The notes beneath the pieces are model-generated. The model made no database searches. It was not told the origin of the DNA and saw nothing but the letters and a program-made list of their open reading frames with translations. The translations under genes and the position numbers were made by a program. A stretch of DNA of 64,000 nucleotides from Burkholderiales bacterium (GTDB lineage Bacteria > Pseudomonadota > Gammaproteobacteria > Burkholderiales > Burkholderiaceae_E): NCBI GenBank assembly GCA_026399875.1, contig JAPLQF010000029.1:1-64000 (forward strand), written 5' to 3'. Shown piece after piece: positions 35,103 through 44,017 of the stretch (positions within the stretch are counted from its first letter, which is position 1; every line of letters starts with the position of its first letter).

Positions 35103-36206
35103 TCAGGACTTCGGGGCGGCAGCATCGGGAAGAAAGACTTCGCGCGGATAGGACCCGAGCGACTTGAAGAGGGCGGCATTGGCGTTGATCTCGGCCAGCG
35201 CGCTGGCCACGGCGGGTTCGGCCTGATGGCCGAGCAGATCGATATGAAAGTAGTACTGCCAGCCGCTTTGCCGAGCCGGGCGCGATTCGAAACGCTTCAT
35301 CGACACGCCATGACGCGCAAGCGGCTCGATCAGTGCATGCACCGCACCGGCGCGATCGGGCACCGACAGGATCAGCGAAGTCTGATCATCACCCGATATG
35401 CCACAGGCATGGTTGCCGATGACCGCGAATCGGGTGCGGTTCAGCGGATCATCCTGAATACCGCGGGCCACGACCTTGACCTCATAGCGCTCGAGCGCGC
35501 CGTCGCCGGCAATACCGGCGGTATGGGGCTCGATCGCAGCGAGCCGGGCACCCTCCGCATTGCTTGAGACCGGCACGCGCTCGATGTCGGGATAGTGGCG
35601 ATTGAGCCAGCCCGCGCACTGCGCCAGCGCCTGCGCGTGCGCGCAGATTCGGGTGATGCCGACCATGTCGCCGCTGCGACTGAGCAGGTGATGGCGCACC
35701 GGCACCGACACTTCCCCGCAGATCTTGAGCGGGCTGTTCAGAAACAGATCGAGGCTGCGATTGACCGCGCCCTCGCTCGAGTTTTCGACCGGCACCACGC
35801 CGAAATCGACCACACCGGCTTCGGTCTGGCGAAAGACTTCGTCGATGCTCACGCAGGGCACAGCATCGATGCCATGACCGAACTTGGCGATCACCGCCTG
35901 CTCGGAGAAGGTGCCAGCCGGCCCGAGATAAGCCACCCTCAACTGGCGCTCGAGTTCGCGACAGGCCGAGATCACCTCGCGCCAGATCGCGGTAAGAGCG
36001 CCTTGCGCCAGCGGCCCGGGGTTGCGCTCTTCGAGTCGCCGCAAGATCTGCGCCTCACGCTCGGGCCGCCAGACCGGCGACTTCTCGGCATGCTTGAGTG
36101 CGCCTACCTCCAGAACCAATCGGCCGCGCTCGGACAAGAGCGCAAGAAGTCGCTGATCGACGTCGTCAATCTTTTGCCGGAGTGCATCGAGCCCTTCGCT
36201 CATCAT
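35103..36206 (-). CDS. pheA: Bifunctional chorismate mutase/prephenate dehydratase (P-protein)
   Basis: 367 residues in three parts: an AroQ chorismate mutase (1-90, LDALRQKIDDVDQRLLALLS), a prephenate dehydratase domain (~95-275, RVAYLGPAGTFSEQAVIAKF and the TRFAVIGNH end), and an ACT domain (~280-365, SLILSVPDRAGAVHALIEPL with the ESRP motif as RFESRPARQSGWQY) for phenylalanine feedback. It converts chorismate to phenylpyruvate. The ATG overlaps the serC stop region, so translation is coupled. Confidence 0.95.
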   Translation of the reverse strand: MMSEGLDALRQKIDDVDQRLLALLSERGRLVLEVGALKHAEKSPVWRPEREAQILRRLEERNPGPLAQGALTAIWREVISACRELERQLRVAYLGPAGTFSEQAVIAKFGHGIDAVPCVSIDEVFRQTEAGVVDFGVVPVENSSEGAVNRSLDLFLNSPLKICGEVSVPVRHHLLSRSGDMVGITRICAHAQALAQCAGWLNRHYPDIERVPVSSNAEGARLAAIEPHTAGIAGDGALERYEVKVVARGIQDDPLNRTRFAVIGNHACGISGDDQTSLILSVPDRAGAVHALIEPLARHGVSMKRFESRPARQSGWQYYFHIDLLGHQAEPAVASALAEINANAALFKSLGSYPREVFLPDAAAPKS

Positions 36207-37345
36207 CAGCCTCGTCGCTGTTCGAAATCGCGCATGAACGCGACCAGAGCGCGCACGCCCTCGATCGGCATGGCGTTGTAAATGGATGCGCGCATGCCGC
36301 CGACCACGCGATGGCCCTTGAGGTTCATCAGCCCCGCCTCGCGGGCATCGGCCAGGAAAGCCTCATTCAGGCGCTCATCATGCAAAAAGAAGGTCACGTT
36401 CATACGCGAACGACAGTGCTTGCTGACCCAATTCTGATACAGCCCGCTGCCATCGATGGCTTCATAGAGAAGACTGGCCTTATTGATGTTGACCGCCTCG
36501 ATTGCCGCCACGCCGCCCTGCGCCTTGAGCCACTCGAAGACCAGCCCGGCGAGGTAGATGCCGAAGGTCGGGGGCGTGTTGAACATCGAATCGTTATCGG
36601 CCACAACCTGATAATTGAACGCGCTCGGGCACAGCCGATGGGCGCGACCGATCAGATCCTCGCGAACGATCACGAAAGTCAGGCCGGCAGGGCCGATATT
36701 TTTCTGTGCACCGCCATAGATGCAGCCATAGCGGCTGACATCGATGACCCGCGACAGGATGTGCGAGGACATGTCGGCGACAATCGGCACATCGGGCGAC
36801 ACCTCGTGCTCACCGCCGCCAACCACCGGGTCGCTCTGAAACTCGACACCTTCGATCGTCTCGCTGGTGCACAGATGCAGATAAGCCGCCTCGCGCGACA
36901 GCTTCCAGACCGATTGCGCCGGGATATGTGTGTAGACGCCTTTGGCATCGGCGGTATCGCTGCCGTCGCTGCCGGCGGCATCGGCCACGATGTTGATCTG
37001 CCCATAGCGCGCGGCTTCGCGTGCCGATTTCAGCGACCACTGCCCGGTGAGAAGATAATCGGCCTGGCCCGCCTCGCCCATCAGATTCAGCGGCACGATC
37101 GAATTCTCGGCCAGCGCCCCGCCCTGCATGAAGAGCACCTTGTAATTCGGCGGAATCGAAAGAAGTTCACGCAGATCGGCAATCGCGCGGGCATGCAGGG
37201 CCATGAAATCCTTGCCCCGATGACTGACCTCCATCACCGACATGCCGGTGCCTTGCCAGTCGAGCATCTCCTCGGCTGCCTGGCGAAGCACCGGCTCTGG
37301 AATCAGTGCCGGGCCCGGGGAAAAATTGAAGACCTTGCGGGTCAC
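36206..37345 (-). CDS. serC: Phosphoserine aminotransferase
   Basis: 379 residues with the opening [20 protein letters not shown], the substrate loop [16 protein letters not shown] and the PLP-binding lysine in [15 protein letters not shown]. Makes 3-phosphoserine for serine and 4-phosphohydroxythreonine for pyridoxal phosphate. Length matches the family; the [13 protein letters not shown] strip is standard. It overlaps the end of gyrA by four bases and runs into pheA, the conserved Burkholderiales order. An internal tract [15 protein letters not shown] is an insertion-like acidic loop of unknown meaning. Confidence 0.95.
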   Translation of the reverse strand: MTRKVFNFSPGPALIPEPVLRQAAEEMLDWQGTGMSVMEVSHRGKDFMALHARAIADLRELLSIPPNYKVLFMQGGALAENSIVPLNLMGEAGQADYLLTGQWSLKSAREAARYGQINIVADAAGSDGSDTADAKGVYTHIPAQSVWKLSREAAYLHLCTSETIEGVEFQSDPVVGGGEHEVSPDVPIVADMSSHILSRVIDVSRYGCIYGGAQKNIGPAGLTFVIVREDLIGRAHRLCPSAFNYQVVADNDSMFNTPPTFGIYLAGLVFEWLKAQGGVAAIEAVNINKASLLYEAIDGSGLYQNWVSKHCRSRMNVTFFLHDERLNEAFLADAREAGLMNLKGHRVVGGMRASIYNAMPIEGVRALVAFMRDFEQRRG

Positions 37346-39984
37346 TGCGCAGTACCCGGCTCCGGCGCACCGGCATCAGGGGCATCAGGGGCATCCGGTG
37401 CTGCGGGATCAGCGGCGACACCATCATCGGCAGCATCCGACTCGACCACCCGCTGAACACCCTGCAGCGTGGTGCCGGCATCGACCGCAATCAGGGTCAC
37501 ACCCTGGGTTGCACGGCCCATCTCGCGAATCTCGGAAACCCGGGTGCGCACCAGCACGCCGCCGGTGGTGATCAGCATGATCTCGTCGCTCGACTCCACC
37601 AGGATCGCACCCACCACCTTGCCGTTGCGCTCGCTGGTCTGGATCGCGATCATTCCCTTGGTACCGCGGCCATGGCGTGTGTACTCGGTGATCGGGGTAC
37701 GCTTGCCGAAGCCGTTTTCGGTGGCTGTCAGCACCGACTGGGTCTCGGTCTCGGCCACCAGCATTGCAATCACGCGCTGGCCTTCTTCAAGCATCATGCC
37801 GCGCACGCCGCGCGCGCCGCGCCCCATCGGCCGGACATCGTTCTCATCGAAGCGCACTGCCTTGCCGCTGTCGGAAAACAGCATCACATCGTGCAGACCG
37901 TCGGTCACCGCCACACCGATCAGGAAGTCGCCTTCATCAAGATCGACCGCGATGATGCCCTTGCGCAAGGGCCGCGAAAACTCGCTCAGCGGGGTCTTCT
38001 TGACCGTGCCGAGGCTGGTCGACATGAAAACGAAGTGATTGTCGTCGAAGGCCTTGACCGGCAGCACAACGGTGATCTTCTCGTTGTCAGCCAGCGGGAA
38101 CATGTTGACGATCGGCTTGCCGCGCGCATTGCGCGAACCCTGCGGCACTTCCCAGACCTTGAGCCAGTAGACGCGACCGCGGTCGGAAAAGCACAGGATG
38201 TGATCGTGGGTGTTGGCAATGAACAACTGGGCGATCCAGTCGTCGTCTTTCATCGAGGTTGCCTGCTTGCCGCGACCGCCACGCTTTTGCGCACGATACT
38301 CCGACAGGGGCTGGCTCTTGACATAGCCGGTATTCGACAGCGTGACCACCATGTCGGTCGGCGCGATCAGGTCCTCGGTGTCGAGTTCGGTGGCATTGAG
38401 CTCGATCTGCGAGCGACGCGGATCCTTGTTGGGATCGGCATATTCGGCCTTGATCGACTTGAGCTCGTCGCTGATGATCGTGCTGATGCGCTCCGGTCGG
38501 GCCAGGATATCGAGCAGATCGGCAATGGCGTCCATCACCTCGCGATACTCCTGGACGATCTTGTCCTGCTCCAGCCCGGTCAGGCGCTGCAGACGCATCT
38601 GCAGGATTTCCTGGGCCTGGGTCTCGGACAGGCGATAGCCGGCATCCGACAGGCCGACGCCGGGCTCGAGACCGAGCGGGCGAAACGCCGATGCCTCGAC
38701 TCCCGAGCGCGTCACCATCTCGCGGGCCACACCGGGTTCCCAGGTGCGCGAGAGCAGGCGCTCCTTGGCCACCGGCGGCGTGGGCGAGGCCTTGATCAGC
38801 TCGATCATCTCGTCGACATTGGCCACCGCCACCGCGAGTCCTTCGAGCACATGGCCGCGATCGCGGGCTTTGCGCAGGTCGTAGACCGTGCGGCGTGTGA
38901 CCACCTCGCGCCGATGCGACAGGAAGGCCTCGATCATCTGCTTCAGGTTGAGCAGGCGTGGCTGGCCATCGACCAGCGCCACCATGTTCATGCCGAAGGT
39001 GTCCTGCAGCGAGGTCTGCTTGTAGAGATTGTTGAGCACCACCTCGGGCACCTCGCCGCGCTTGAGCTCGATCACCACGCGCATGCCCGACTTGTCGGAC
39101 TCATCGCGGATATCAGAGATGCCCTCGATCTTTTTCTCGTTGACCAGCTCAGCGATCCGTTCCTGGAGGACGCGCTTGTTCACCTGGAAGGGCAGCTCGT
39201 CGACGATGATCGCGGTGCGGGTGCCGCGGTCGTAATCCTCGAAGTGAGTCCGGGCGCGGATCACGATCCGGCCTCGTCCGGTGCGATAGCCGTCGCGTAC
39301 CCCATTGACGCCATAGATGATGCCGGCGGTAGGAAAATCCGGCGCAGGAATCAGCTCGATCAGCCCGTCCACGCTCGATTCGGGCCTGCGCAGCAACAGC
39401 AGACATCCTTCGATCACCTCGCTCAGATTGTGCGGCGGGATGTTGGTGGCCATGCCGACCGCGATACCCGAGCTGCCATTGATCAGCAGATTGGGAATGC
39501 GCGCCGGCAGCAGCAGCGGCTCGCGTTCGGAGCCATCGTAGTTGGGGCCGAAATCGACAGTGTCCTTGTCGATGTCGGCCAGCAACTCATGCGCGATCTT
39601 GGACAGCCGGATCTCGGTGTAGCGCATTGCTGCAGCGTTGTCGCCATCGACCGAGCCGAAATTGCCTTGTCCGTCGACCAGCAGGTAGCGCAGCGAAAAA
39701 TCCTGCGCCATCCGGACGATGGTGTCGTAGACCGACTGGTCGCCGTGCGGATGGTACTTACCGATGACGTCGCCGACGATACGGGCGGACTTCTTGTAGG
39801 GCCGATTCCAGTCGTTGTTGAGTTCGTGCATGGCAAACAGCACTCGCCGGTGGACCGGCTTGAGTCCGTCACGCACATCCGGCAGGGCCCGACCGACGAT
39901 CACGCTCATCGCGTAATCGAGGTAGGAGCGCCGCATTTCCTCTTCGAGGCTGATAGGCAGGGTTTCTTTTGCGAACTGATCCAT
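37342..39984 (-). CDS. gyrA: DNA gyrase subunit A
   Basis: 880 residues. Winged-helix/breakage domain with the active tyrosine Tyr122 ([10 protein letters not shown]). The quinolone region reads [17 protein letters not shown], so Gln occupies the position equivalent to E. coli Ser83 while Asp87 is kept. The GyrA box in the C-terminal beta-pinwheel is [12 protein letters not shown]-terminus is an acidic, Ala/Pro/Asp-rich tail ([18 protein letters not shown]), likely disordered. With GyrB it introduces negative supercoils. It is the first gene of the leftward five-gene run. Confidence 0.97.
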   Translation of the reverse strand: MDQFAKETLPISLEEEMRRSYLDYAMSVIVGRALPDVRDGLKPVHRRVLFAMHELNNDWNRPYKKSARIVGDVIGKYHPHGDQSVYDTIVRMAQDFSLRYLLVDGQGNFGSVDGDNAAAMRYTEIRLSKIAHELLADIDKDTVDFGPNYDGSEREPLLLPARIPNLLINGSSGIAVGMATNIPPHNLSEVIEGCLLLLRRPESSVDGLIELIPAPDFPTAGIIYGVNGVRDGYRTGRGRIVIRARTHFEDYDRGTRTAIIVDELPFQVNKRVLQERIAELVNEKKIEGISDIRDESDKSGMRVVIELKRGEVPEVVLNNLYKQTSLQDTFGMNMVALVDGQPRLLNLKQMIEAFLSHRREVVTRRTVYDLRKARDRGHVLEGLAVAVANVDEMIELIKASPTPPVAKERLLSRTWEPGVAREMVTRSGVEASAFRPLGLEPGVGLSDAGYRLSETQAQEILQMRLQRLTGLEQDKIVQEYREVMDAIADLLDILARPERISTIISDELKSIKAEYADPNKDPRRSQIELNATELDTEDLIAPTDMVVTLSNTGYVKSQPLSEYRAQKRGGRGKQATSMKDDDWIAQLFIANTHDHILCFSDRGRVYWLKVWEVPQGSRNARGKPIVNMFPLADNEKITVVLPVKAFDDNHFVFMSTSLGTVKKTPLSEFSRPLRKGIIAVDLDEGDFLIGVAVTDGLHDVMLFSDSGKAVRFDENDVRPMGRGARGVRGMMLEEGQRVIAMLVAETETQSVLTATENGFGKRTPITEYTRHGRGTKGMIAIQTSERNGKVVGAILVESSDEIMLITTGGVLVRTRVSEIREMGRATQGVTLIAVDAGTTLQGVQRVVESDAADDGVAADPAAPDAPDAPDAGAPEPGTAQ

Positions 39985-40083
39985 GAAGAGGGCGGCGCTT
40001 TTTCCGGTAAATCTTTGAATTTTAATCCAATCTGGGCAAGTGTGCTGTAATCGGCCGCGCCATCAGCCTGCCGCCCCTGCGCC

Positions 40084-41436
40084 ATGACCCAGCCTGCCGA
40101 ATTGCCCGTCGTCCTGACACCTCGCTGGATTGCGCCGGTCGAACCGGCGAATACCGTTCTCACCGACCATGCCGTCGTCATCCGGGGCGACCTGATCGAA
40201 GCCGTCATGCCGCGCGACGAAGCCTTGCGCGTTTACCCGCAGGCTCGCCGAACCGACTTGCCCGATCACCTGCTGATCCCGGGGCTGATCAATCTGCACA
40301 GCCATGCTGCGATGGCCCTGCTGCGTGGCGCAGGCGACGACCTGCCGCTGGAGCAGTGGCTGCGCGAGCGCATCTGGCCGATCGAAGGCGCATTGATGTC
40401 CGAAGAATTTGTCTATGACGGCACCGTGCTGGCCTGCCGCGAAATGCTGCGCGGCGGCGTGACCACCTTCAACGACATGTATTTTTTTCCGCAGGCGACC
40501 GCGCGCGCTGCACTCGAAATGGGTATGCGTGCGGTCCTGGGCATCCTGGTCATCGATTTTCCGAGTGCCTACGGCAGCGGGCCGGCCGACTACCTCAACA
40601 AGGGCATGGCACTTCGCGATTCATTGCGACACGAGCCATCGATCGGATTCTGTCTTTCACCTCACGCCCCCTATTCGGTGTCCGACGACGCCTTTCGCGA
40701 AGTCGTCAAGCTCGCCGCCGAGCTGCAATTGCCGGTTCATATGCATGTGCATGAAACCACCCGCGAAATCTCCGACCACATTGCCCGGTACGGCGTGCGG
40801 CCCCTTGAACGCCTGGCCGAGTTGGGCCTGGTCGGCCCCGAGCTCATCGCAGTTCATGCGGTGCACCTGAACGATGCCGAAATCAGGCTGCTCGCCGACC
40901 ATGGCGCCTCGGTGGCCCACTGCCCGCACTCCAACCTCAAGTTGGGCAGCGGGATTGCCCCGGTTGCCAGAATGATCGATCAGGGCATCAACCTGGGCAT
41001 CGGAACCGATGGCTCGGCGAGCAACAACCGTCTGGACATGCTGCTCGAAATGCGAACTGCGTCCCTGATGGCCAAAGGGTCGAGTTCCGACGCCACCGCA
41101 CTCGGCGCTCATGCCACGCTGCGAGCGGCCACGCTGTCGGCAGCACGGGCTCTTGGCTGGCAGGACCGCATCGGCAGCATCGTCGCAGGCAAATCGGCCG
41201 ACCTGGTCGCCATCAATCTGAGCGATGACGATCAACAACCTGTTTACGATCCTGTCGCACAGTTGCTCTATTGCGCCGGACGGGAGCAGGTCACCGACGT
41301 CTGGATTGGCGGACGACCTGTTGTTACGAAGCGACAATTGGCGTGCACGCGAGCACTGGAGGCCCTTTCAGGCATATCTGCGCGCAGGGTCGTGTGGCAC
41401 AATCGTTTGAGTTTACTCGTGCCTGATGGTGTTTAA
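40084..41436 (+). CDS. Amidohydrolase: 5-methylthioadenosine/S-adenosylhomocysteine deaminase family
   Basis: 450 residues of the TRZ/ATZ amidohydrolase family. Metal ligands appear in order: LHSHAAMALLRG (HxH), MHVHETTREI and VHAVHLNDAEIRLL (histidines) and GTDGSASNNRLDML (aspartate). The SHCPHSNLKLGSG-type segment (VAHCPHSNLKLGSGIAP) is shared with MtaD. MtaD deaminates MTA or SAH to inosine forms; guanine or triazine deaminases are the alternatives. It is divergent from gyrA, and an MtaD gene beside ubiG and gph is common in these bacteria. Confidence 0.9.
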   Translation: MTQPAELPVVLTPRWIAPVEPANTVLTDHAVVIRGDLIEAVMPRDEALRVYPQARRTDLPDHLLIPGLINLHSHAAMALLRGAGDDLPLEQWLRERIWPIEGALMSEEFVYDGTVLACREMLRGGVTTFNDMYFFPQATARAALEMGMRAVLGILVIDFPSAYGSGPADYLNKGMALRDSLRHEPSIGFCLSPHAPYSVSDDAFREVVKLAAELQLPVHMHVHETTREISDHIARYGVRPLERLAELGLVGPELIAVHAVHLNDAEIRLLADHGASVAHCPHSNLKLGSGIAPVARMIDQGINLGIGTDGSASNNRLDMLLEMRTASLMAKGSSSDATALGAHATLRAATLSAARALGWQDRIGSIVAGKSADLVAINLSDDDQQPVYDPVAQLLYCAGREQVTDVWIGGRPVVTKRQLACTRALEALSGISARRVVWHNRLSLLVPDGV

Positions 41437-41519
41437 GGCGTTCATTTGCGGGGTTTTGTCCTGCGATGAGTTGGCTTGGCGATCCGTGGTTTTCGGCACG
41501 AGACAGGGTTGGGGATGCT

Positions 41520-41549
41520 TTGCTGTCGGTAGGGGTCGGTCTGTATACT
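41520..41549 (+). promoter_or_regulatory. Promoter of ompA
   Basis: TTGCTG (41520-41525), 18 bases, TATACT (41544-41549). Predicted transcription start near 41556 leaves a ~57-base leader ending in GAGAGGAG before the ATG at 41613, consistent with strong expression of an abundant outer-membrane protein. Confidence 0.6.
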
Positions 41550-41612
41550 GCTCCGCAGACGTTGTAAGGCGTTGATTTTTCTGATGTGAGCCATCTCACC
41601 GAGAGGAGAAAC

Positions 41613-42341
41613 ATGAAGAATTCGGTTAAATTGAGTGCCCTGGCAGCAACGGTGCTTCTTGCCGCTTGCGCAACGGGCGGCACCGGCAAAGGTGCTCCCA
41701 CTCCGCAGGCACGTGCGGGCCAGTCTGGCCTTTGGGTTGGTGGTGCAGGTGACAACATCGTCGTCACCGACCCCTTCAGCGACGCCAACAACCCGTCTGG
41801 TCTGTGCTGGAGAGGCGCATTCTGGGATCCGTCCAACGCGCAGGTCGGTTGCGATCAGAACCTGATTCCGAAACCCCCGCCGCCGCCCCCGCCGCCCGCT
41901 CCGGTTGTCGTGCCCCCGCCCCCGCCGCCGGCCCCGGCCCCGGCCCCGGCTCCTGTGCCGGTCGCTCCGCCGAAAGTTGTCAGCGAGAAGGTCACTTACG
42001 CAGCCGACGCGTTCTTCGACTTCGACAAAGCCACGCTCAAGCCCGAAGGCAAGGCCAAGCTGGACGAGCTCGCATCGAAGATCAAGAGCTTCACGCTCGA
42101 GGTTGTCATCGCTGTCGGCCACACCGACTCGGTCGGATCCGACGCTTACAACCAGAAGCTGTCGCTGCGTCGTGCCGAAGCGGTCAAGGCTTACCTTGTC
42201 AGCAAGGGCATCGAAGCCAACCGCGTCTACACCGAAGGCAAAGGCGAGAAACAGCCTCTGGCCGACAACAAGACCGCAGACGGCCGCGCCAAGAACCGTC
42301 GCGTCGAGATCGAGGTCGTCGGTACCCGTACCGTCAAGTAA
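41613..42341 (+). CDS. ompA: OmpA-family peptidoglycan-associated outer membrane lipoprotein
   Basis: 242 residues from the ATG at 41613, which has GAGAGGAG six to seven bases upstream. The signal ends in a lipobox LLAAC (Cys19), so the protein is probably acylated rather than a plain secreted OmpA. After a ~65-residue glycine/aspartate-rich head comes a proline-rich linker (eight consecutive prolines, then PAPAPAPAPVPV), then an OmpA-like domain with VVIAVGHTDSVGSDAYNQKL and the RRVEIEV end that grips peptidoglycan. Anchors the envelope. A terminator follows. Confidence 0.92.
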   Translation: MKNSVKLSALAATVLLAACATGGTGKGAPTPQARAGQSGLWVGGAGDNIVVTDPFSDANNPSGLCWRGAFWDPSNAQVGCDQNLIPKPPPPPPPPAPVVVPPPPPPAPAPAPAPVPVAPPKVVSEKVTYAADAFFDFDKATLKPEGKAKLDELASKIKSFTLEVVIAVGHTDSVGSDAYNQKLSLRRAEAVKAYLVSKGIEANRVYTEGKGEKQPLADNKTADGRAKNRRVEIEVVGTRTVK

Positions 42342-42384
42342 GCCTGCGATCGAACGCTGCGCTCTTCGGAGTGCACGGTCTGAA

Positions 42385-42410
42385 GCCCCGCCTAGTGCGG
42401 GGCTTTTTTT
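42385..42410 (+). terminator. Terminator after ompA
   Basis: gccccgc (42385-42391) and gcggggc (42397-42403) form a 7-bp stem with a 5-base loop, followed by seven T residues. Confidence 0.9.
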
Positions 42411-42508
42411 CGTCTCTACCGATGGCCTGACGCGTCCCCTCGGCCCGAGGCATACCTCGAGCATCGACGCGAACGTAGAATGGCGATGTTCCTGCCTGGT
42501 ATCGATTG

Positions 42509-43264
42509 ATGTCCATCACTGAAACCCCGTCCGACAGACAAGAGGCCGTCCCCCCAATGAAAGCCAATGCTGATGCCGCCGAAGTCGCCAAGTTTCAGGC
42601 TCTGGCCTCACGATGGTGGGATCCGGAGTCGGAGTTCAGACCGCTGCATCAGATCAACCCCCTGCGACTCGACTGGATTGAGCGGCTGGCCGGCCCTCTG
42701 ACCGGCCGCAAGGCGGTCGACGTCGGTTGCGGCGGCGGCATCCTTGCCGAGGCGATGGCGCGGCATGGCGCGCAAGTGACCGGCATCGACCTGGCCGACA
42801 AGGCGCTTCAAGTCGCCGAATTGCACGGCCTGGAGTCGGGTATCGCGGTCCGATACGAGCAGGTTCTCGCGGAAACCTTCGCCGAGCGCGAGCCGGGTCT
42901 TTATGACGTGGTCACCTGCATGGAAATGCTGGAGCATGTGCCCGACCCCGAGTCGACCATCGCGGCCTGCGCCCGTCTGGCTAAACCCGGCGGCTGGGTC
43001 TTTTTTTCGACGCTCAACCGCAATCCCAAGTCCTTTCTGTTTGCGATCATCGGCGCCGAGTACATCCTCAATCTGCTTCCGCGTGGCACTCACGAATACG
43101 AGAAGTTCATCAAACCGTCGGAGCTCGTGAATGCAGCGCGTAGATCTGGTCTCGAGCAGGCAGCGATGACAGGACTGACCTATAACCCGATCAGCCGTGA
43201 GTACCGGCTGGTCGACAACGATGTCAGCGTGAACTACCTCGTCGCGACGCGACGAGCCGCCTGA
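42509..43264 (+). CDS. ubiG: Ubiquinone biosynthesis O-methyltransferase
   Basis: 251 residues from ATG 42509 (the frame also offers a TTG one codon earlier). SAM-binding motif I is [19 protein letters not shown]. UbiG markers are [20 protein letters not shown] near the N-terminus and the [15 protein letters not shown] motif. It performs the two O-methylations of the ubiquinone head group, on the cytosolic membrane face. ompA-ubiG-gph is a typical Burkholderiales order. An unusual but common membrane-binding stretch [20 protein letters not shown] is present. Confidence 0.95.
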   Translation: MSITETPSDRQEAVPPMKANADAAEVAKFQALASRWWDPESEFRPLHQINPLRLDWIERLAGPLTGRKAVDVGCGGGILAEAMARHGAQVTGIDLADKALQVAELHGLESGIAVRYEQVLAETFAEREPGLYDVVTCMEMLEHVPDPESTIAACARLAKPGGWVFFSTLNRNPKSFLFAIIGAEYILNLLPRGTHEYEKFIKPSELVNAARRSGLEQAAMTGLTYNPISREYRLVDNDVSVNYLVATRRAA

Positions 43265-43278
43265 GCTGAGCGGTCGCG

Positions 43279-43974
43279 ATGAACGCCATTACGAAACGAT
43301 CAGGCCGGCCTGCAGCCGTGTTTTTCGATCTCGACGGCACCCTCGCCGATACCGCAGCCGACCTTGCCGCCCCGGTCAATGCGATGCGGGTGGCACGCGG
43401 GCTGGCACCAATGCCGCTCGAGTTGCTGCGACCTTTTGCATCGCATGGCGCGCGAGGCCTGATCGGCCAGGGCTTGGGCATCAGCAGCGCCGATCCGGCT
43501 TATGAGGCATTGCGCCTCGATTTCCTGAACCGCTATGAAGCAGCCATGGTGGTCCACACCCGGGTTTTCGATGGTATGACCGAGGTACTCGATGCACTCG
43601 ATGACGCAGGTGTACGCTGGGGGGTGGTCAGTAACAAGGTCGAGCGTTATGTGCGGCCGATCATGGCATCACTCGGCTTGCTTGAGCGATCTGCCACAGC
43701 GATCGGTGGAGACACGACGCCGTTTGCCAAGCCGCATCCCGAACCACTGCTTCATGCCTCGCGCCTGACTGGCGTGTCGCCGCTCGATTGCGTCTATGTC
43801 GGAGACGATATTCGTGACATCGAAGCCGGTAAGGCCGCTGGCATGATGACGATTGCCGCCGCCTACGGATTCTGCGGCGAAGCGTTGCCACCCCATGAAT
43901 GGGGCGCCGATGCGCTGATCCAGCATCCGGCAGAGTTGCAGGCATTGCTCAGACTCGCCATGACGAGCAGCTGA
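43279..43974 (+). CDS. gph: Phosphoglycolate phosphatase
   Basis: 231 residues, HAD family. Nucleophile motif FFDLDGTLADTAADLA, lysine region in FAKPHPEPLLHASRL, and motif IV VYVGDDIRDIEAGKAAGM. The cap domain is the helical type of Gph/PGPase. It dephosphorylates 2-phosphoglycolate from DNA repair or oxygenation side reactions. It follows ubiG by 14 bases, suggesting one transcript, and precedes the large AsmA-like gene. Confidence 0.93.
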   Translation: MNAITKRSGRPAAVFFDLDGTLADTAADLAAPVNAMRVARGLAPMPLELLRPFASHGARGLIGQGLGISSADPAYEALRLDFLNRYEAAMVVHTRVFDGMTEVLDALDDAGVRWGVVSNKVERYVRPIMASLGLLERSATAIGGDTTPFAKPHPEPLLHASRLTGVSPLDCVYVGDDIRDIEAGKAAGMMTIAAAYGFCGEALPPHEWGADALIQHPAELQALLRLAMTSS

Positions 43975-44017
43975 TTCGGAAGACAGACACCGGACAGACA
44001 CTAAGGAGGAACGCCGG

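Noticed and set aside
37672..40050. 792-codon rightward open frame opposite gyrA
   Set aside because: Antisense shadow of gyrA, whose catalytic motifs are all on the other strand.
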